Notes: generated by a model from the letters alone, not told the origin. A stretch of 64,000 nucleotides of DNA from Plotosus lineatus (GCA_024760905.1 CM045733.1:66487001-66551000); one strand, 5' to 3'. Shown: positions 15,092 through 26,794, counted from the first letter of the stretch. Program-made: numbers and translations.

Positions 15092-15196
15092 CTCATCCAT
15101 TCAGTCTCTTTCTATTTAGTGTAGCAGGGAGGCTGGGACCTTCTCAGCTGACTCTGGGTGAAGGCAGGGTACACCCTGGCCACCACAGGGCTGGGC
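15092..15196 (-). mobile_element. L2-type LINE/SINE 3' tail fragment
   Basis: CATCCATTCAGTCTCTTTC, AGGGAGGCTGGGACCTTCTC, GCAGGGTACACCCTGGCC match the inverted tail shared by the SINE-L and SINE-B copies. The head is missing. Confidence 0.65.
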
Positions 15197-15687
15197 CAAA
15201 AATAAACGTAAAATGATGTGCAATACTGACTTCAAAAACGAATTTTGCATTAGTTTATATAACAAGGAAATATGGAATAAAAATTAAATATTGTCTCGTT
15301 AGCGTTTTTTTTTTTCCTATCACAGCTGTCTTGATTGTTGGTCATATTTGGATTTCATTAAAATTGATATCACAAAGACCACTGAGGGCAAAATGTAAAA
15401 TGCACACATTATATAAGCTGTCACATTTAAATCAGCTTGGTCATGTGTTTTATGTCAATATTGCAAGACTATATACACTTTTTTAATACGATTAAAGGAC
15501 TTCATCCCTAAGGTTCGTTGCTGCTGCCAGAAGAATCCTCTATTTAAAGCCCAGATATGTGACACTTTCTCATATTTATAGAGGCAAAGGGGTTGTACAT
15601 AATGTGTCTATGTGATTATGTAACACATATCACGTTAATAAAGAAATATGTATTCAAAGCATCATACTGTTTTTCTCCTTCTTTTAG

Positions 15688-18174
15688 AGTGTAAGTGAGT
15701 TCGGCCTGGACATCATTGAGACTCCGGAGGGAGACAAGTGGCCCCAGCTCATAGTGCAACAAAACCTGGATAGAGAATCCAAGGATACTTTTGTGATGAA
15801 AATCAAGGTGGAAGATGGTGGCACACCTCCAAAGTCCAGCACAGCCATCCTCCAGGTCACTGTGTCAGATGTAAATGACAATCGTCCAGTTTTCAAGGAC
15901 AGTGAGGTGGAGGTGAACATTCCTGAAAATGCCCCTCTGGGAACATCAGTAACACAACTTCATGCCACTGATGCTGATCTTGGCTCCAATGCTCAGATCC
16001 ACTTTTCTTTTAGTAGTCAAATCTCTATAGTGTCCAGAAGGCACTTTGCTATCGACAGTTCTACTGGATTGATCACAGTCAAGCAGCCATTGGACAGAGA
16101 ATCCAACCCGGTCCACAAGCTCATAGTCCTGGCAAGTGACGGTAGCACCACACCTTCAAGGGCTACCGTGACAGTAAATGTAACAGACATTAATGACAAC
16201 GTTCCATCCATAGACACTCGATATATAATAAATCTTGTTAATGGGACGGTATTGCTGTCTGAAAATGCCCCTCTAAACACAAAAATAGCTCTTATTACAG
16301 TGACTGACAGGGATGCTGACCTTAATGGTAAAGTGACATGTTACACGGATCATGACGTACCCTTTCGGTTGAAGCCTGTTTTTAACGACCAATTCTTGTT
16401 GGAGACTGCGGCCCCCTTAGATTACGAGACTACTAGAGAGTATGCAATTAAGATCGTAGCTTCAGATTCAGGAAAACCTCCTTTGAACACTTCAGCAATG
16501 GTCCTCATTAAAATCAAGGATGAGAATGATAATACCCCTGTTTTCCCTCAGCCGGAGATTCAGCTGTCCATCCCAGAAAACAATGATCCTGGCACACAGT
16601 TGATAAAAATTAGTGCTATGGATGCAGACAGTGGTTCTAATGCCCTTATTATTTATAGTCTTGACCCAGATGCACCTGATGGTTTTAACATAGATCCACG
16701 GACTGGTATACTTTCTGTTAGCAAGAGACTGGATAGAGAGAAACAAGAAACCTACATATTTACCGTCATTGCTAAGGATAACGGATTTAATCCTCTACAA
16801 AGCAATGTCACAGTGAAGCTTATTGTCCAAGACCAAAACGACAACAGTCCAGCCTTCACCCACCCTGAGTATAATTTTTATGTGCCTGAGAACCTGCCTC
16901 TGTATGGCACAGTTGGCCTGATTACAGTAACAGATGCAGATGCTGGTGATAACTCGGTTGTTACGCTCTCAATTATAAATGGGAAAGACAATTTTATTAT
17001 TGACCCCAAAACTGGTGTCATTAAGCCAAACATTACGTTTGACAGGGAGCAACAAAGTTCTTATACGTTTGTAGTCAAAGCTGTGGATGGGGGATTAATA
17101 CAGACGACCTCGTATGCCAAAGTCACCATTAATGTTGTTGATGTTAATGACAATCAGCCTGTGTTTGTCATCCCACCATCCAACTACTCTTATGACTTGG
17201 TCCCTTTCACAACAAGCCCTGGTTCTGTGGTGACCCGAGTCTATGCCATTGACAACGATACTGGTATGAATGCGGAGCTGCAATACAGTATTATCGGAGG
17301 GTCGCCAAGAGGATTGTTTGCTATTGACAAAACTACTGGGAACATTACTTTGCAAGAAAAGATTGTTAATACTGATCAAGGCCTTCATCGGTTGGTGGTA
17401 ATGGTCAAAGACTTAGGACAGCCAGACCCCTTGCATGCAATCGCACTTGTTCACTTGTTTTTGAATGACACTGTCGCCAATGCTACATTTATCCAGGAGC
17501 AAGTACGCAAAAGTATGGAAACACCCTTGGACAGAAATGTCGGGGACAGTGACGTCATCCCTCAAACCAATGGCTATGTAATTGTTGTCATAGCCATAAT
17601 TGCTGGGACTATGACAGTCATACTGGTGATATTTGTGACTGCATTAGTACGTTGTCGACAAACACCCAGACACAAAGCCGTTCAGAAGGGCAAGCAAAGT
17701 GGTGAATGGGTATCACCAAACCAGGAAGGCCGGCAGATCAAAAAGAAAAAGAAGAAAAAGAAGAGGTCCCCTAAGAGCTTGCTGCTGAACTTTGTCACTA
17801 TTGAAGAATCCAAATCTGAAGACCCCACCCATGAGCATATAAACGGGACCTTAGACCTTCCAGTCGAGCTTGAAGAGCAGACAATGGGAAAGTATAATTG
17901 GGCCACCACACCAACCACATTTAAACCTGACAGCCCCGATTTAGCCAAGCATTACAAGTCAGCTTCTCCGCAGCCCACCTTTCAGATCAAACCAGAAACC
18001 CCAGTGGCGCCAAAGAAGCACCATGTCATTCAGGAACTCCCCTTGGACAACACTTTCGTAGTTGGCTGTGACTCTCTCTCCAAATGTTCCTCCAGCAGCT
18101 CCGACCCTTACAGCGTCTCAGAGTGCAACTGTCAAGGGAGCTTCAAGGCACCTGGGCAAATTCACACCCGACAG
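15688..18174 (+). CDS. pcdh11: Protocadherin 11, large exon (residues 181-1009): EC2-EC7, TM, proximal cytoplasmic tail
   Basis: Uninterrupted frame continuing the first exon in phase 0. Cadherin repeats are marked by linkers DVNDNRP (241-247), DINDNVP (347-353), DENDNTP (458-464), DQNDNSP (562-568) and DVNDNQP (665-671). EC7, about 674-785, is the membrane-proximal repeat and lacks a DxNDN end; it carries DNDTGMNA. The transmembrane helix is about 810-834, followed by [10 protein letters not shown] lysine tract lies at 865-872, then [15 protein letters not shown] block starting [18 protein letters not shown] at 914 and a Cys/Ser-rich block at about 974-993 match the two tail motifs (CM1, CM2) of delta-1 protocadherins. 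The third motif, RRVTF (phosphatase 1 binding), is not in this exon. The donor is ACAG|GTAATT at 18174/18175. Seven EC repeats fit the delta-1 group (PCDH1, 7, 9, 11). No frameshift or stop is present; the gene looks intact. Confidence 0.95.
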
Positions 18175-18535
18175 GTAATTCAGAACTTTCTTTTTAACTC
18201 ACTTCACTACTCCTGCTTGTTCTTCTCAACTAACTGCTCTCCTTTTGAAAAGATTCTGCGTGTAGGTTGGCAGGGGCATGGGCAGACGCCCAACCACACA
18301 AAAACTCAAACATGCATAAACGCTCACCAACACTCAACTTTGAGCTGCTGGGTAAAAAAGCTTAACATTATGGAGAAGGTATCTGTGGTACTTTTAACTA
18401 TTAGGTTTTATAAAAAAAAAAAAAAAAAAAAAAAAGCATCTGTTGTAGTGAAGAATGAAAAATAAAAGGCACTGAGCTATTCATGACCAGACAGAATCAG
18501 ACTGTCACAGAGAAGGTTAAACATGAGCTCACTTA

Positions 18536-18774
<239 letters not shown>

Positions 18775-18779
18775 CACAA

Positions 18780-19560
18780 AATAATACTTTCAAAAATAAA
18801 ATAAAAATAAGAATGACTATATTTTCAGCCCAGAACTGACTGCATGCTTGATGATGATTGACATAACAAAAGCAGAGGTTCTTGACAACAAATCAAATCA
18901 AAGATTGAGATGCGTTCCACAGGCACAGCTGTACAGATACGTACACATGGTTGAAGCAGTAGTTGTCACAAAGTTGAAAGTTGTGCAAACATAAAATATT
19001 TTTTCTTCCTCAATTCACAACAATTTATTACAAGTTGCATCAATGGCGAAGCGCCAGCTTTTAATGATAGACATGTTCATTTGCATTCTGGTATATTCTA
19101 GCTTATGAGACGTGATATGTGCCAAATGCAAAGTGTCTTATAGATAAACACAGACGAGGCAAATAAATGGAAATCTGGGTGGCTGGAGAGTTGGACTCGC
19201 TGCAACAGGTCCTGCTTTATAGAAATACTGAGCTATAATTGTGGCTCAGAAAGATCAAGGTGAATGCAATGTTTATACTCAGAAACTGAAATAAAGGCTG
19301 ATTCATTAATAGGTTTCAAGTGCAGTCCATTTTTCTTTTGTCAGCCACTTTTTCAAAAAAAAAAAAGTCTTTGTAGTAATGAGTAATTTCAAAACCGCAT
19401 TCAGCTATTCAGCTGGGGCACGGTGTCACAAAATGAGTCTAGTTTGTGCAAAAAAAAAAAAAAAAAAAAAGGTTGTTTTAAACTTAGGTATTATATTTTA
19501 AGCTTGGAATAGCCATTCCAGAGGAATGGGGTGAAATGGCTAAGATATCATAATCTTAAA
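18780..19560. other. Repeat-poor intron stretch
   Basis: No transposon ends, open frames or RNA-like structures recognised. It contains poly-A runs near 19355 and 19450. Confidence 0.5.
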
Positions 19561-19563
19561 ATA

Positions 19564-20436
19564 TAGTGACCCCTGTCTACTTCGCACTTCAATTCATGCA
19601 GCTTCAGTGCATTGCGATTTTTATTATTATTTTTTAATATTAATCGAATTAAAAAAATAAGGAAATTAAGTAAGAAATGGGGGGAAAGTTAAGGAAAATT
19701 CCACAAAAACAAGGCCAATTATGCAAAAAAAAAAAAAAAAAAAACCCAAACAAACAGAAAACAAAAAACAACCCAAAACCTCGCATGAAAACTACTTACA
19801 TTTTTGTGAGGTGCGCATCTGTGTGCATGCGCGCGTGTCTGTATGTGTGTGAATTTATATTTTATTTACATCTCATGCATTATTTTTTTAATATTGAACT
19901 GTTATTATATGCATTTATAGCAGTGGTGGTCTAGTGGTATAGGGCGCTGGATCGCTGATCCAAAGGTTGGGGGTTCGAGTCCCACTCTCCACAGGATTGT
20001 CACTGCCCCCCCCCCAGTGCGGCGAACTGGGTTATCAAAGGCGGGCCATGTCTCTCACTGTCTGTGGTGTGAGACATGTAAAAGAACCATTGCTGACTTT
20101 CGTAAAAAGTAGCTGCAAAGCCGTCAGCGTGTTTCTGTCCCTTGCTAAAAAGGGTTGTGACAGGAAGGGCATCCGACGTAAAAACCTCTGCCAAAATCAA
20201 ACGTGCGAATCAGATGATTCGCTGTGGCGACTCCCGAGTAAAAAAAAAAGGGAAAAAGCCGAAAGGAAGACACACAATTATATGCATTTATAGCATTGAA
20301 TATGTATTTATTGATATTATATACATATATACATGTATGTATATGTCAGTGGGGGGGGTGTGCCTACTTCGCGAATTTCGATGCTCATGGGGGGATCTCG
20401 GTCCCAATTAACCGTGGAAAGTGAGGGATCCCTGTA
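19564..20436 (+). mobile_element. MITE-D copy with a nested SINE-A
   Basis: Ends are TAGTGACCCCTGTCTACTTC (left) and GTGAGGGATCCCTGTA (right), imperfect inverted repeats in the style of Tigger/pogo elements. The interior has AAAAACAAGGCCAATTATGC, an A-run, GAGGTGCGCATCTGTGTGCA and TATTTTATTTACATCTCATG. Without the SINE it is about 520 bp, the same as the copy at 29194-29994. No transposase is present. The assignment to Tigger/pogo is tentative. Confidence 0.65.
19920..20272 (+). mobile_element. SINE-A copy nested in MITE-D, with target-site duplication
   Basis: Begins GCAGTGGTGGTCTAGTGGTA; B-box-like GGGGGTTCGAGTCCCACT; tail TTCGCTGTGGCGACTCCC, an A-run and AAAGCCGAAAGGAAGA. TTATATGCATTTATAG lies on both sides (ending 19920 and again at 20279-20294), a target-site duplication within MITE-D. 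Confidence 0.9.
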
Positions 20437-20525
20437 ACATTGAAAAATTTTTTAAACGTATAGAGAAAGTCGCTTTAGAGCAGAATGGTGTACTTTGACG
20501 TTTAACACTTCTGCTCCAAGAAGGC

Positions 20526-20690
20526 CCTTGGCTTGTGCTTTTCTGGGTGGAGTTTGCATGTTCTCCTTGTGCTTGCTTAGGTTTTATCTGGGTATTCCGG
20601 TTTCCTCCCACAGTCCAAAGGCATGCACATTCGGAAAATTAAGATAATTAGCCTCCCCAAAGTGTGAGTGGAAATGGGTGTGTATGTTTC
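20526..20690 (+). mobile_element. SINE-L fragment, head missing
   Basis: GGTGGAGTTTGCATGTTCTC, GGTTTCCTCCCACAGTCC and AAGGCATGCACATTCGG are the family's body. It lies directly 5' of a second copy in the same orientation. Confidence 0.75.
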
Positions 20691-20697
20691 ATCTATA

Positions 20698-20895
20698 TGC
20701 GGCACGGTGGCGTAGTGGTTAGCACGTCCGCCTCACAGCAAGAAGGCCCGGGTTCGATTCCCGGCCTGGGCGTTTCTGTGTGGAGTTTGCATGTTCTCCC
20801 CGTGCTTGTGTGGGTTTCCTCCGGGTGCTCCGGTTTCCTCCCACAATCCAAAGACATGCACTGTAGGTTAATTGGCCGTTCTAAATTAGGGACTA
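20698..20895 (+). mobile_element. SINE-L copy, nearly consensus head, tail missing
   Basis: GCGGCACGGTGGCGTAGTGG with TTAGCACGTCCGCCTCACAG and GGGTTCGATTCCCGG are textbook A- and B-box-like parts. The body ends near AATTGGCCGTTCTAAATT. This is the best-preserved SINE-L head in the window. Confidence 0.9.
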
Positions 20896-20899
20896 CAGA

Positions 20900-21433
20900 T
20901 GGAAACTAGCTATTAAGCTATAATCTGGTACAGTACATCTCTGTCTCTATGAGCTTAATGTTCCTGTACATTGTCCCTTAAATAAAATAAATAAATAAAT
21001 ATGTTGAGAAATTTATTCACACATTCTTGCTTTCTCTGTAGTTTATTATTTCTACAGATTTTTGTCATTCAAAAATGTATTTGCCGTAATGTTTACTTTT
21101 TGTTTTCTTTAATGGCTGTCCGTAATGCAACAAATCCCTTTCTGCATATTCCTTGCAATTTCACTCAAATATAGAGTATTACGTGCATGATGACTTAAGG
21201 TAACACCCACACACAGCTAATAGTCCATTTTCACCATCAGCATTTCTTTCAGAATGCGACTAAAAGCAGTGCTCTGCTATGGTGCATTATATATAAGCCT
21301 ACTTACATTGTCAGAATACTAAATTACACATTATTTTTCTTCATAATTCACTTATGGGTTATCAGGACATTGTAAATCATGCAGAAATATGGAGATAAAT
21401 TTCAAATATTAAAGCACAGTGAATTATTAGAAC

Positions 21434-21483
<50 letters not shown>

Positions 21484-21720
21484 GGGTGAATATAAAGAAA
21501 ACATGATTTCTCCTTTTGTAGAAATGTAAAATTTAAGTATTTTGATGGTTTCAAGCTCCACTTTGAGTTGAATGAAGTATTTCAAAAGGAACAATATGCA
21601 TGGAGATTAACATAATTTTCCTGGTTTAAAATCATTTAATCAATCAAATTAACACACTTGACTTCAAAACAATCGACCAAAATCCCTGACGGTTTTTTTT
21701 TTTTTTTTTAAACCTGTTGT
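20900..21720. other. Intron stretch with AAAT and (TTA)n repeats only
   Basis: Contains short (AAAT)n at 20983-21000 and a (TTA)n array at 21437-21483. No gene or mobile element is recognised. Confidence 0.6.
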
Positions 21721-22143
21721 GCAATACACTGATCGGCCAAAAAATTAAATCTACCACACTGGCTTGCAAACTTCAATGCACTATCTTCTGCCACTTTTCT
21801 ATACGGAACATCCATAACTGTTTGTGTTACAATCGCTCTTCTGTGATGTCATTCATTGATAGTTTACCGGTTGTCCTTCTTTGGACCCCTTCAGTAGGTA
21901 CTAGCCACTGCATTCCTGAAACACCCAGCAAGACTTGACATTTTGAAGATGCTGTGATCCAGTTGCTTTGCTGTCACAATGTGGCCATCGCCAAACTTAA
22001 GAGGATCCTTATGCTTGCTCGTTTTTTTTCTGCTTTGAATACATTAATTTTGAAAACTGATTGTTTATTTTCTGTTTACACTCCTCGGCAGGTGCCAATA
22101 TAAGAAGATAATGTTATTCATCTCGACCGTTAGGGATCTTAAT

Positions 22144-23085
22144 ACACGGATCCCTCACTTTCTGCGGTTTCTTGGGACCGAGATACCCACACGACCACCG
22201 AATTCCGCGAAGTAGGGAATCATGTCCCCCCCCCCCGACTGCCGTATACCTACATGTATATGTGGACTTCTTCTTTTCCTTTCGTCTTTTTTCCCTTTTT
22301 CAGGGTTCGCCACAGTGAATCATTTGATTCGCACATTGGATTTGGCAGAGGTTTTTACGTCGGATGCCCTTCCTGGCACAACCCTTTAGCAAGGGACAGA
22401 AACACGTTGACAGCTTTGCAGCTACTCTTTACGAAAGTCAGCAATGGTTCTTTTACATGAAGCTCTCACCATAGACAGTGAGCGACATGGCCGGTCTTTG
22501 ATAACCCAGTTAGCTGCACTGGGGGGATGGTGACAACCTCGTGGAGAATTGGACTCGAGCCCCCAACCCTAGGATCAGTGATCCAGCTCACTGTACCACT
22601 AGGCCACCACTGCCCGTACATGTACCTGTGTATATAATATCAATAAACACATTCAGTGCTATAAATGCTTATAATAACAAACATTAAATAAAAACGACAA
22701 AAAAAAAAAATGCATAGGATACAAATAAAATATAAATACACACATACAGACGTGTGTGTGTGTGTGCACGTATGCAGATGGGCGTGCATGCGCTCAGATG
22801 TGCACCACTCAAAAATGTAACTAGTTTTGATGGGAGGTTTTGGGTTGTTTTGTTGTTTTGTGTTCGTTTATTTTATTCATTTATTTATTTATTTATTTTT
22901 ATTTTTTTGCATAATTGCACTTGTTTTTGTGGCATTTTCCTTACCCCCCCCCCCATTTTTCCGTAATCGCCTTATTTTTTTTAATTCGATGAATATTAAA
23001 AAATTATAATGAATAAAAAAAAAAAAAAAAAATGCACTGCACTGAAGCCGCATGGATCGAAGCGTGAAGTAGCGAGGGATTCCTT
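22144..23085 (-). mobile_element. MITE-D copy inside Tc1-B, itself carrying a SINE-A
   Basis: The + reading starts CGGATCCCTCACTTTCTGCG and ends GAAGTAGCGAGGGATTCC, i.e. inverted relative to the copy at 19564. The interior has GGCATTTTCCTTACCCCC and TGCGCTCAGATGTGCACC. The SINE-A is at 22267-22614. Confidence 0.7.
22267..22614 (-). mobile_element. SINE-A copy nested in MITE-D
   Basis: Tail TTTCCTTTCGTCTTTTTTCC and GGGTTCGCCACAGTGAATCA, body GGATGCCCTTCCTGGCACAA, inverted head ending TAGGCCACCACTGCCC. MITE text TACATGTATATGTG precedes it and TACATGTACCTGTG follows, the likely target duplication. Confidence 0.88.
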
Positions 23086-23114
23086 TAGTTCTAATGTTAT
23101 GGTTGATTGGTGTA

Positions 23115-24070
23115 CGAGACCACACTTCATCGTCTTGTATACAGTGGTTCATAATAAGGAGTGTATGTAGATGAGGTTATTGTGGTAAACTCATATTGAG
23201 ACTGATAGTAATAGACCTGAGAGCAGAGTTTGAAGGCAATTCTATTTCTCACATTCTTACCAAAAATGATATTCATTTATATAGCTTGGCTTACAGTGTA
23301 CATCTATCAGAGATCATACACGACACAAGTGTGGATTTATTAAAATAGCAGGAGAACGACTCAGAGAGTTAAGCAAACTCAGATTAAAAATTAGGTAGGC
23401 TTGTTGTTAATCGGGGGGAAAAAAAACAAAAAAAAAAAAAAACAGATGGCATTCATCAAAAGTAAACTCGGAAGATATGAAGAACAAGAATGTCAATCAG
23501 AAGAACCATCACTGACAAAAAGCAGGATGAAGACTTTACACTTAATAGGAGAATGTCTAGTATTTAACAAGGTTTGTGTGATTTATATAAGATTTACAAG
23601 ATTTGCAATAATATATTATACAACAAGGATGGCGATGTTTGAAGTCTACCGTGTGACTGAAGAATCTTTAAAATGGGTCTCGTGTCAGTGACTAATGAGT
23701 CAGGGTTGACAGTGGCATGACATAGTTTGCTGTTTGCTTGTTTTTCCTTTTTTGAACACTTGTGTGTTCAATTGTGTGAAAAATAGAACACCTAAAATCA
23801 GTATTTTTTTTACATGTACGCAAACGTTACATTTTTTTATAATAAATATGAGAGTAGTCACAATCTTGCATGGGTCATGAAAACAGCATATTCAATGTTG
23901 GCCTTCAAAAAATTTGGTCCCAGTCAAATTTGTTTTCTCATGTGATTGAGTTTTATTAGCATTCTTTAGGCAATGCATATTGTACATTTGAAATTTGCAT
24001 CTAATTTGGGGTTATTAATAGTGGCTTGACAGTGTGGCTGACTGTTTTGCATGCAAATCAACTTCACAAT
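23115..24070. other. Unique-looking intron stretch
   Basis: No recognised mobile element. A short frame at 23401-23691 starts in poly-A and has no domain. AT-rich throughout. Confidence 0.5.
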
Positions 24071-24559
24071 ATGTATATACACTGATCAGCCTATACTCAT
24101 CATCATAATATTAACACCACCTGACTGCTGTGCTGTGTGAAGCAATCTGCAGTGTATGTGTGTTTTGACACCTCACCTTTCTATCACAGCTAGAATGAAC
24201 TGTTTCAGCTTTTTGTGCTATAGTCTATAGTCGTTCTTCTGTCTGTTCAGGCAAGACATGCTAGTGTTCACTCTGCACACAATAGCAAGCCTCGGGTGCC
24301 AATGTTGCTGTTGTCCAATGGTTGTGCTTGTTTTGACCACTTTTGTCCGATGCGTACCAGTGCTTACCAGGAATATTCTTTTTGACCTGCCACTTTGAAG
24401 CGAAATAAACCCAGTCATTTAGACCTTTCACTGTGGCCCGTTTCAAATTCAGATTCTTCTACTTGCAATTTCTTTTTCCTGTTTCAAACACATTAACTTC
24501 AAGAAATTACAACTCTCTTTCTGCCATATATATCCCACTTTTTGGAAGGTGCCTGCGGA

Positions 24560-24866
24560 CAGTGGTGGTCTAGTGGTTATAGGGCGCTGGATCGCTGATC
24601 CTAAGGTTGGGGGTTTGAGTCCCACTCTCCACAAGGTTGTCACTGTCCCCATCAGTGCAGCTAACCGGGTTATCAAAGGCGGGCCATGTCTCTCACTGTC
24701 TATGGTGGGAGGTTCATGCAAAATAACCATTGCTGACTTTCGTAAAGAGTAGCTGCAAAGCCGTCAGCGTGTTTCTGTCCCTTGCTGAAAGGGTTTTGTC
24801 AGGAAGGGCATCTGACGTCATTCGCTGTGGCAACCCCTGATAAAGGGAAAAAGCCGAAAGGAAATC
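24560..24866 (+). mobile_element. SINE-A copy in Tc1-B
   Basis: Head CAGTGGTGGTCTAGTGGTTA, B-box GGGGGTTTGAGTCCCACT, tail ATTCGCTGTGGCAACCCC and AAAGCCGAAAGGAAAT. It lacks the AAAACCTCTGCCAAATC block present in other copies. A short (AT)n array follows. Confidence 0.88.
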
Positions 24867-24892
24867 TCATATATATATATATATATATATAT

Positions 24893-25127
24893 AGGATTTT
24901 CTGAGTAGATCCTTCCGTAGGAGAGTGCTCAATACTTTTTGGTAGAGCAAATAAACAAAAATAAAAGGACAGGACAAAGACTTTCTATTGAAACTCCATT
25001 TATCACTACAGATCTGTTTCGAGGGGTGGTGAAACCATCCTCTCTCTTCAGGTGATTATAGAAGAAATTTCTTCTATAATCACCTGAAGAGAGAGGGTGG
25101 TTTCACCACCCCTCGAAACAGATCTGT

Positions 25128-25130
<3 letters not shown>
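24893..25130. mobile_element. Penelope-like element fragments in inverted arrangement
   Basis: The - oriented part (24893-25067) and the + oriented part (25068-25130) share about 60 bp in mirror image. The - part extends 115 bp further (AAAGGACAGGACAAAGACTT ... GAAGGATCTACTC when read on either strand). The same unit occurs once at 53703-53812. The assignment to Penelope-like elements rests on the hammerhead ribozymes these carry in their terminal repeats. No reverse transcriptase or GIY-YIG coding part is visible. Confidence 0.6.
25002..25056 (-). ncRNA. Hammerhead ribozyme motif, complete
   Basis: On the - strand: stem I ATCAC/GTGAT (25052-25056 with 25002-25006), core CTGAAGA (25045-25051), and stem II GAG/CTC then GGATGG/CCACCC with one A-C mismatch and loop TTTCA (25021-25044). 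Then GAAA (25017-25020), stem III ACA/TGT with loop GATC (25008-25017) and cleavage after A opposite 25007. All bases required by the hammerhead core are present. In retroelements such ribozymes process tandem RNA. Confidence 0.8.

Positions 25131-25131
<1 letters not shown>
25079..25131 (+). ncRNA. Hammerhead ribozyme motif, stem I shortened
   Basis: ATCAC (25079-25083), core CTGAAGA (25084-25090), stem II with GAG/CTC and a perfect GGGTGG/CCACCC (25091-25114), GAAA (25115-25118), stem III ACA/TGT with loop GATC (25118-25127), UH site ending at T25128. The 3' strand of stem I reads GTG then runs into (TA)n, so only three pairs remain. Cleavage may be weak. Confidence 0.65.

Positions 25132-25132
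<1 letters not shown>

Positions 25133-25204
<72 letters not shown>
25133..25204. repeat. (TA)n microsatellite, about 72 bp
   Basis: Starts two bases after the + strand hammerhead and separates it from the Tc1-B right end. Confidence 0.96.
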
Positions 25205-25208
<4 letters not shown>

Positions 25209-25344
25209 GTGAAGTAGATGAGAGAACATACAATTATTCTCTTCAAAGTTATTTTTGTCTCTATCAGTGGCCATAATGTATTTAATTCCATGGTTGATTG
25301 GTGTATGGCTGTTGTTGCATGTGAATAAGAATATTAATGAAGGG

Positions 25345-25755
25345 ATTCCCAATTGGCGCATCGACAAGGTGCGTGACTATTAACCCGGAGATCGCAAATT
25401 TGAATCCAGTTTAATGCCGCAGCCTTCCATAACCAGGAGTCCATAGGAGCCAATTGGCTGAGCTCTCACGGGACAGATGGCATACGCTCACATCCCTGTC
25501 ACTCACACCGATCACTATTCATTCATGGGTGTCTGTGAGCTCATTCATACGAGGGGGCGGATAGACCCTTCCCTCTGAGTTTTTTTAGGCCGCTCCAAAT
25601 ACGCACACGCCACAGTTTGAGAAGAGGCGGGTGACTAGCATTGCATGATGTCCTTGAGGGGGCATGCTTTCACCTCTGCCCAGTTGGTGGTGGTTGTGTG
25701 TTCAGCAAGGTAAAACTTGATGGGTGGGAATCGGATACAACTAAATTAGAAAGAA
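25345..25755 (+). mobile_element. SINE-F copy (SINE-like, family not recognised)
   Basis: Homologous to 56950-57285 on the other strand. Shared blocks are GAGCTCATTCA, CTAGCATTGCATG, GTTGGTGGTGGT and GATGGGTGGGAATCGGATAC. The 5' part (CATCGACAAGGTGCGTGACT, CCCGGAGATCGCAAATTTGA) looks like a decayed tRNA head with a B-box-like element. A GT/G-run follows at about 25758-25788. Confidence 0.6.
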
Positions 25756-25859
25756 AATTGTGTGTGTGTGTGTGTGTGGGGGGGGTGTTAGTGGAATATT
25801 CAATTTTTTATTCGCCATATAAACAGCTTAGTAGAACCAATGTCCTTTTGTAAGAAAGA

Positions 25860-26763
25860 GAAAATGTATAAAATGGTATATTTTGAGTATTATAGCAGCA
25901 GTAAATTATATTCGAATTATGTGGCCTACAAGAATCAGCGTGCAGAACATTCAACAGCATGGAATATTTTCATTTGGTTTTCAGTTATCAGTTAACAGAA
26001 AGCAAGGGTATTCAGGTCTCTGTATTATGGAGATATAAAAGAAAATCAATTCATTCCTCAATAAATTGATTTATTTTTAGAGAAATATTAACAGATGAAG
26101 GTCAAGTGGATAGTTAACTAATTTTATGTGTGTGATAACTAAAGGGAACTGCTTGTCAGAATGAAAGGAACCATATGGATTATAGTAGTATAAAAAAGGT
26201 CCAGTCACTAGATTCAGTGCAGCATGAGCTACTGTTTTCATTACTCTCTTTCTCATACTCATCTCACTCTAATCTCTTTTATATCCTGCTTTCCTGGTTC
26301 GGAGCCGATGAGTTTGAGGCCAATGCCCCTGATGATAGAAGAGCTTCAGTCAGAACACAAATTTTTGGTTGTGGAAGATCAAATAAATACCAAGCTAGTT
26401 TCTTGTACTCAGACAACACTATGAATATGCAGGAGAATAAAATCCAATAAGATCATTTCCTGACCTATATATTCAAGCTGGGACTGTTTCACAGATCAAT
26501 TAATTTCTTATACTAACATGTTATAACTTGTCTAAGTCGAGGAAATTTCATATATTGTGTCTATTTTTGACACCAGTGTGATTTGTGGATGCACTGGAGT
26601 TCACATTTTTTTTATTTATTTAAATTCAGATGCATAGTTCACCCAGTATGATATAAATTATAGGGAAAACAAGATTTGTGCTTTGGCCTTCCTGATTATA
26701 AATAATTCAGTATTTTACCATAATTTATATTCAGATGTGCATTTGCTTTCAAATATTAGCTTT

Positions 26764-26794
<31 letters not shown>

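Larger units (their letters stand above)
21725..23114 (-). mobile_element. Tc1-B remnant 1, interrupted by MITE-D
   Basis: Left end TACACTGATCGGCCAAAAAA and right end TAATGTTATGGTTGATTGGT, then GTA at 23114, are the inverted terminal repeats of a common fish Tc1-like element. The body at 21725-22140 reads as inverted transposase DNA (GTTTACCGGTTGTCCTTCTT, GGTACTAGCCACTGCATTCC). MITE-D occupies 22144-23085. The transposase centre is deleted, so the element is dead. Confidence 0.82.
24078..25305 (-). mobile_element. Tc1-B remnant 2, broken by SINE-A, Penelope fragments and (TA)n
   Basis: Left end TACACTGATCAGCCTATACT and right end CATGGTTGATTGGTGTA (to 25305) are the same terminal repeats as the copy at 21725. 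Body parts such as TTTTGACACCTCACCTTTCT and TTTTGACCACTTTTGTCCGA match inverted transposase DNA. The element continues after the insertions at about 25210 with ATACAATTATTCTCTTC and ATCAGTGGCCATAATGT. Confidence 0.78.

Noticed and set aside
18175..18465. C-terminal 96 codons of the long frame as part of normal protocadherin 11
   Set aside because: A good donor site lies at 18174/18175, and the following codons have no family resemblance and include a poly-A-encoded lysine run. I treat it as intron and keep only a tentative isoform note.
19920..19990. SINE heads as functional tRNA genes
   Set aside because: A- and B-box-like parts are present, but the cloverleaf stems do not pair and the same head recurs in many SINE copies.
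21437..21483. Trinucleotide arrays as a CRISPR-like or other ordered repeat array
   Set aside because: Simple microsatellites without spacers; a vertebrate genome has no CRISPR arrays.
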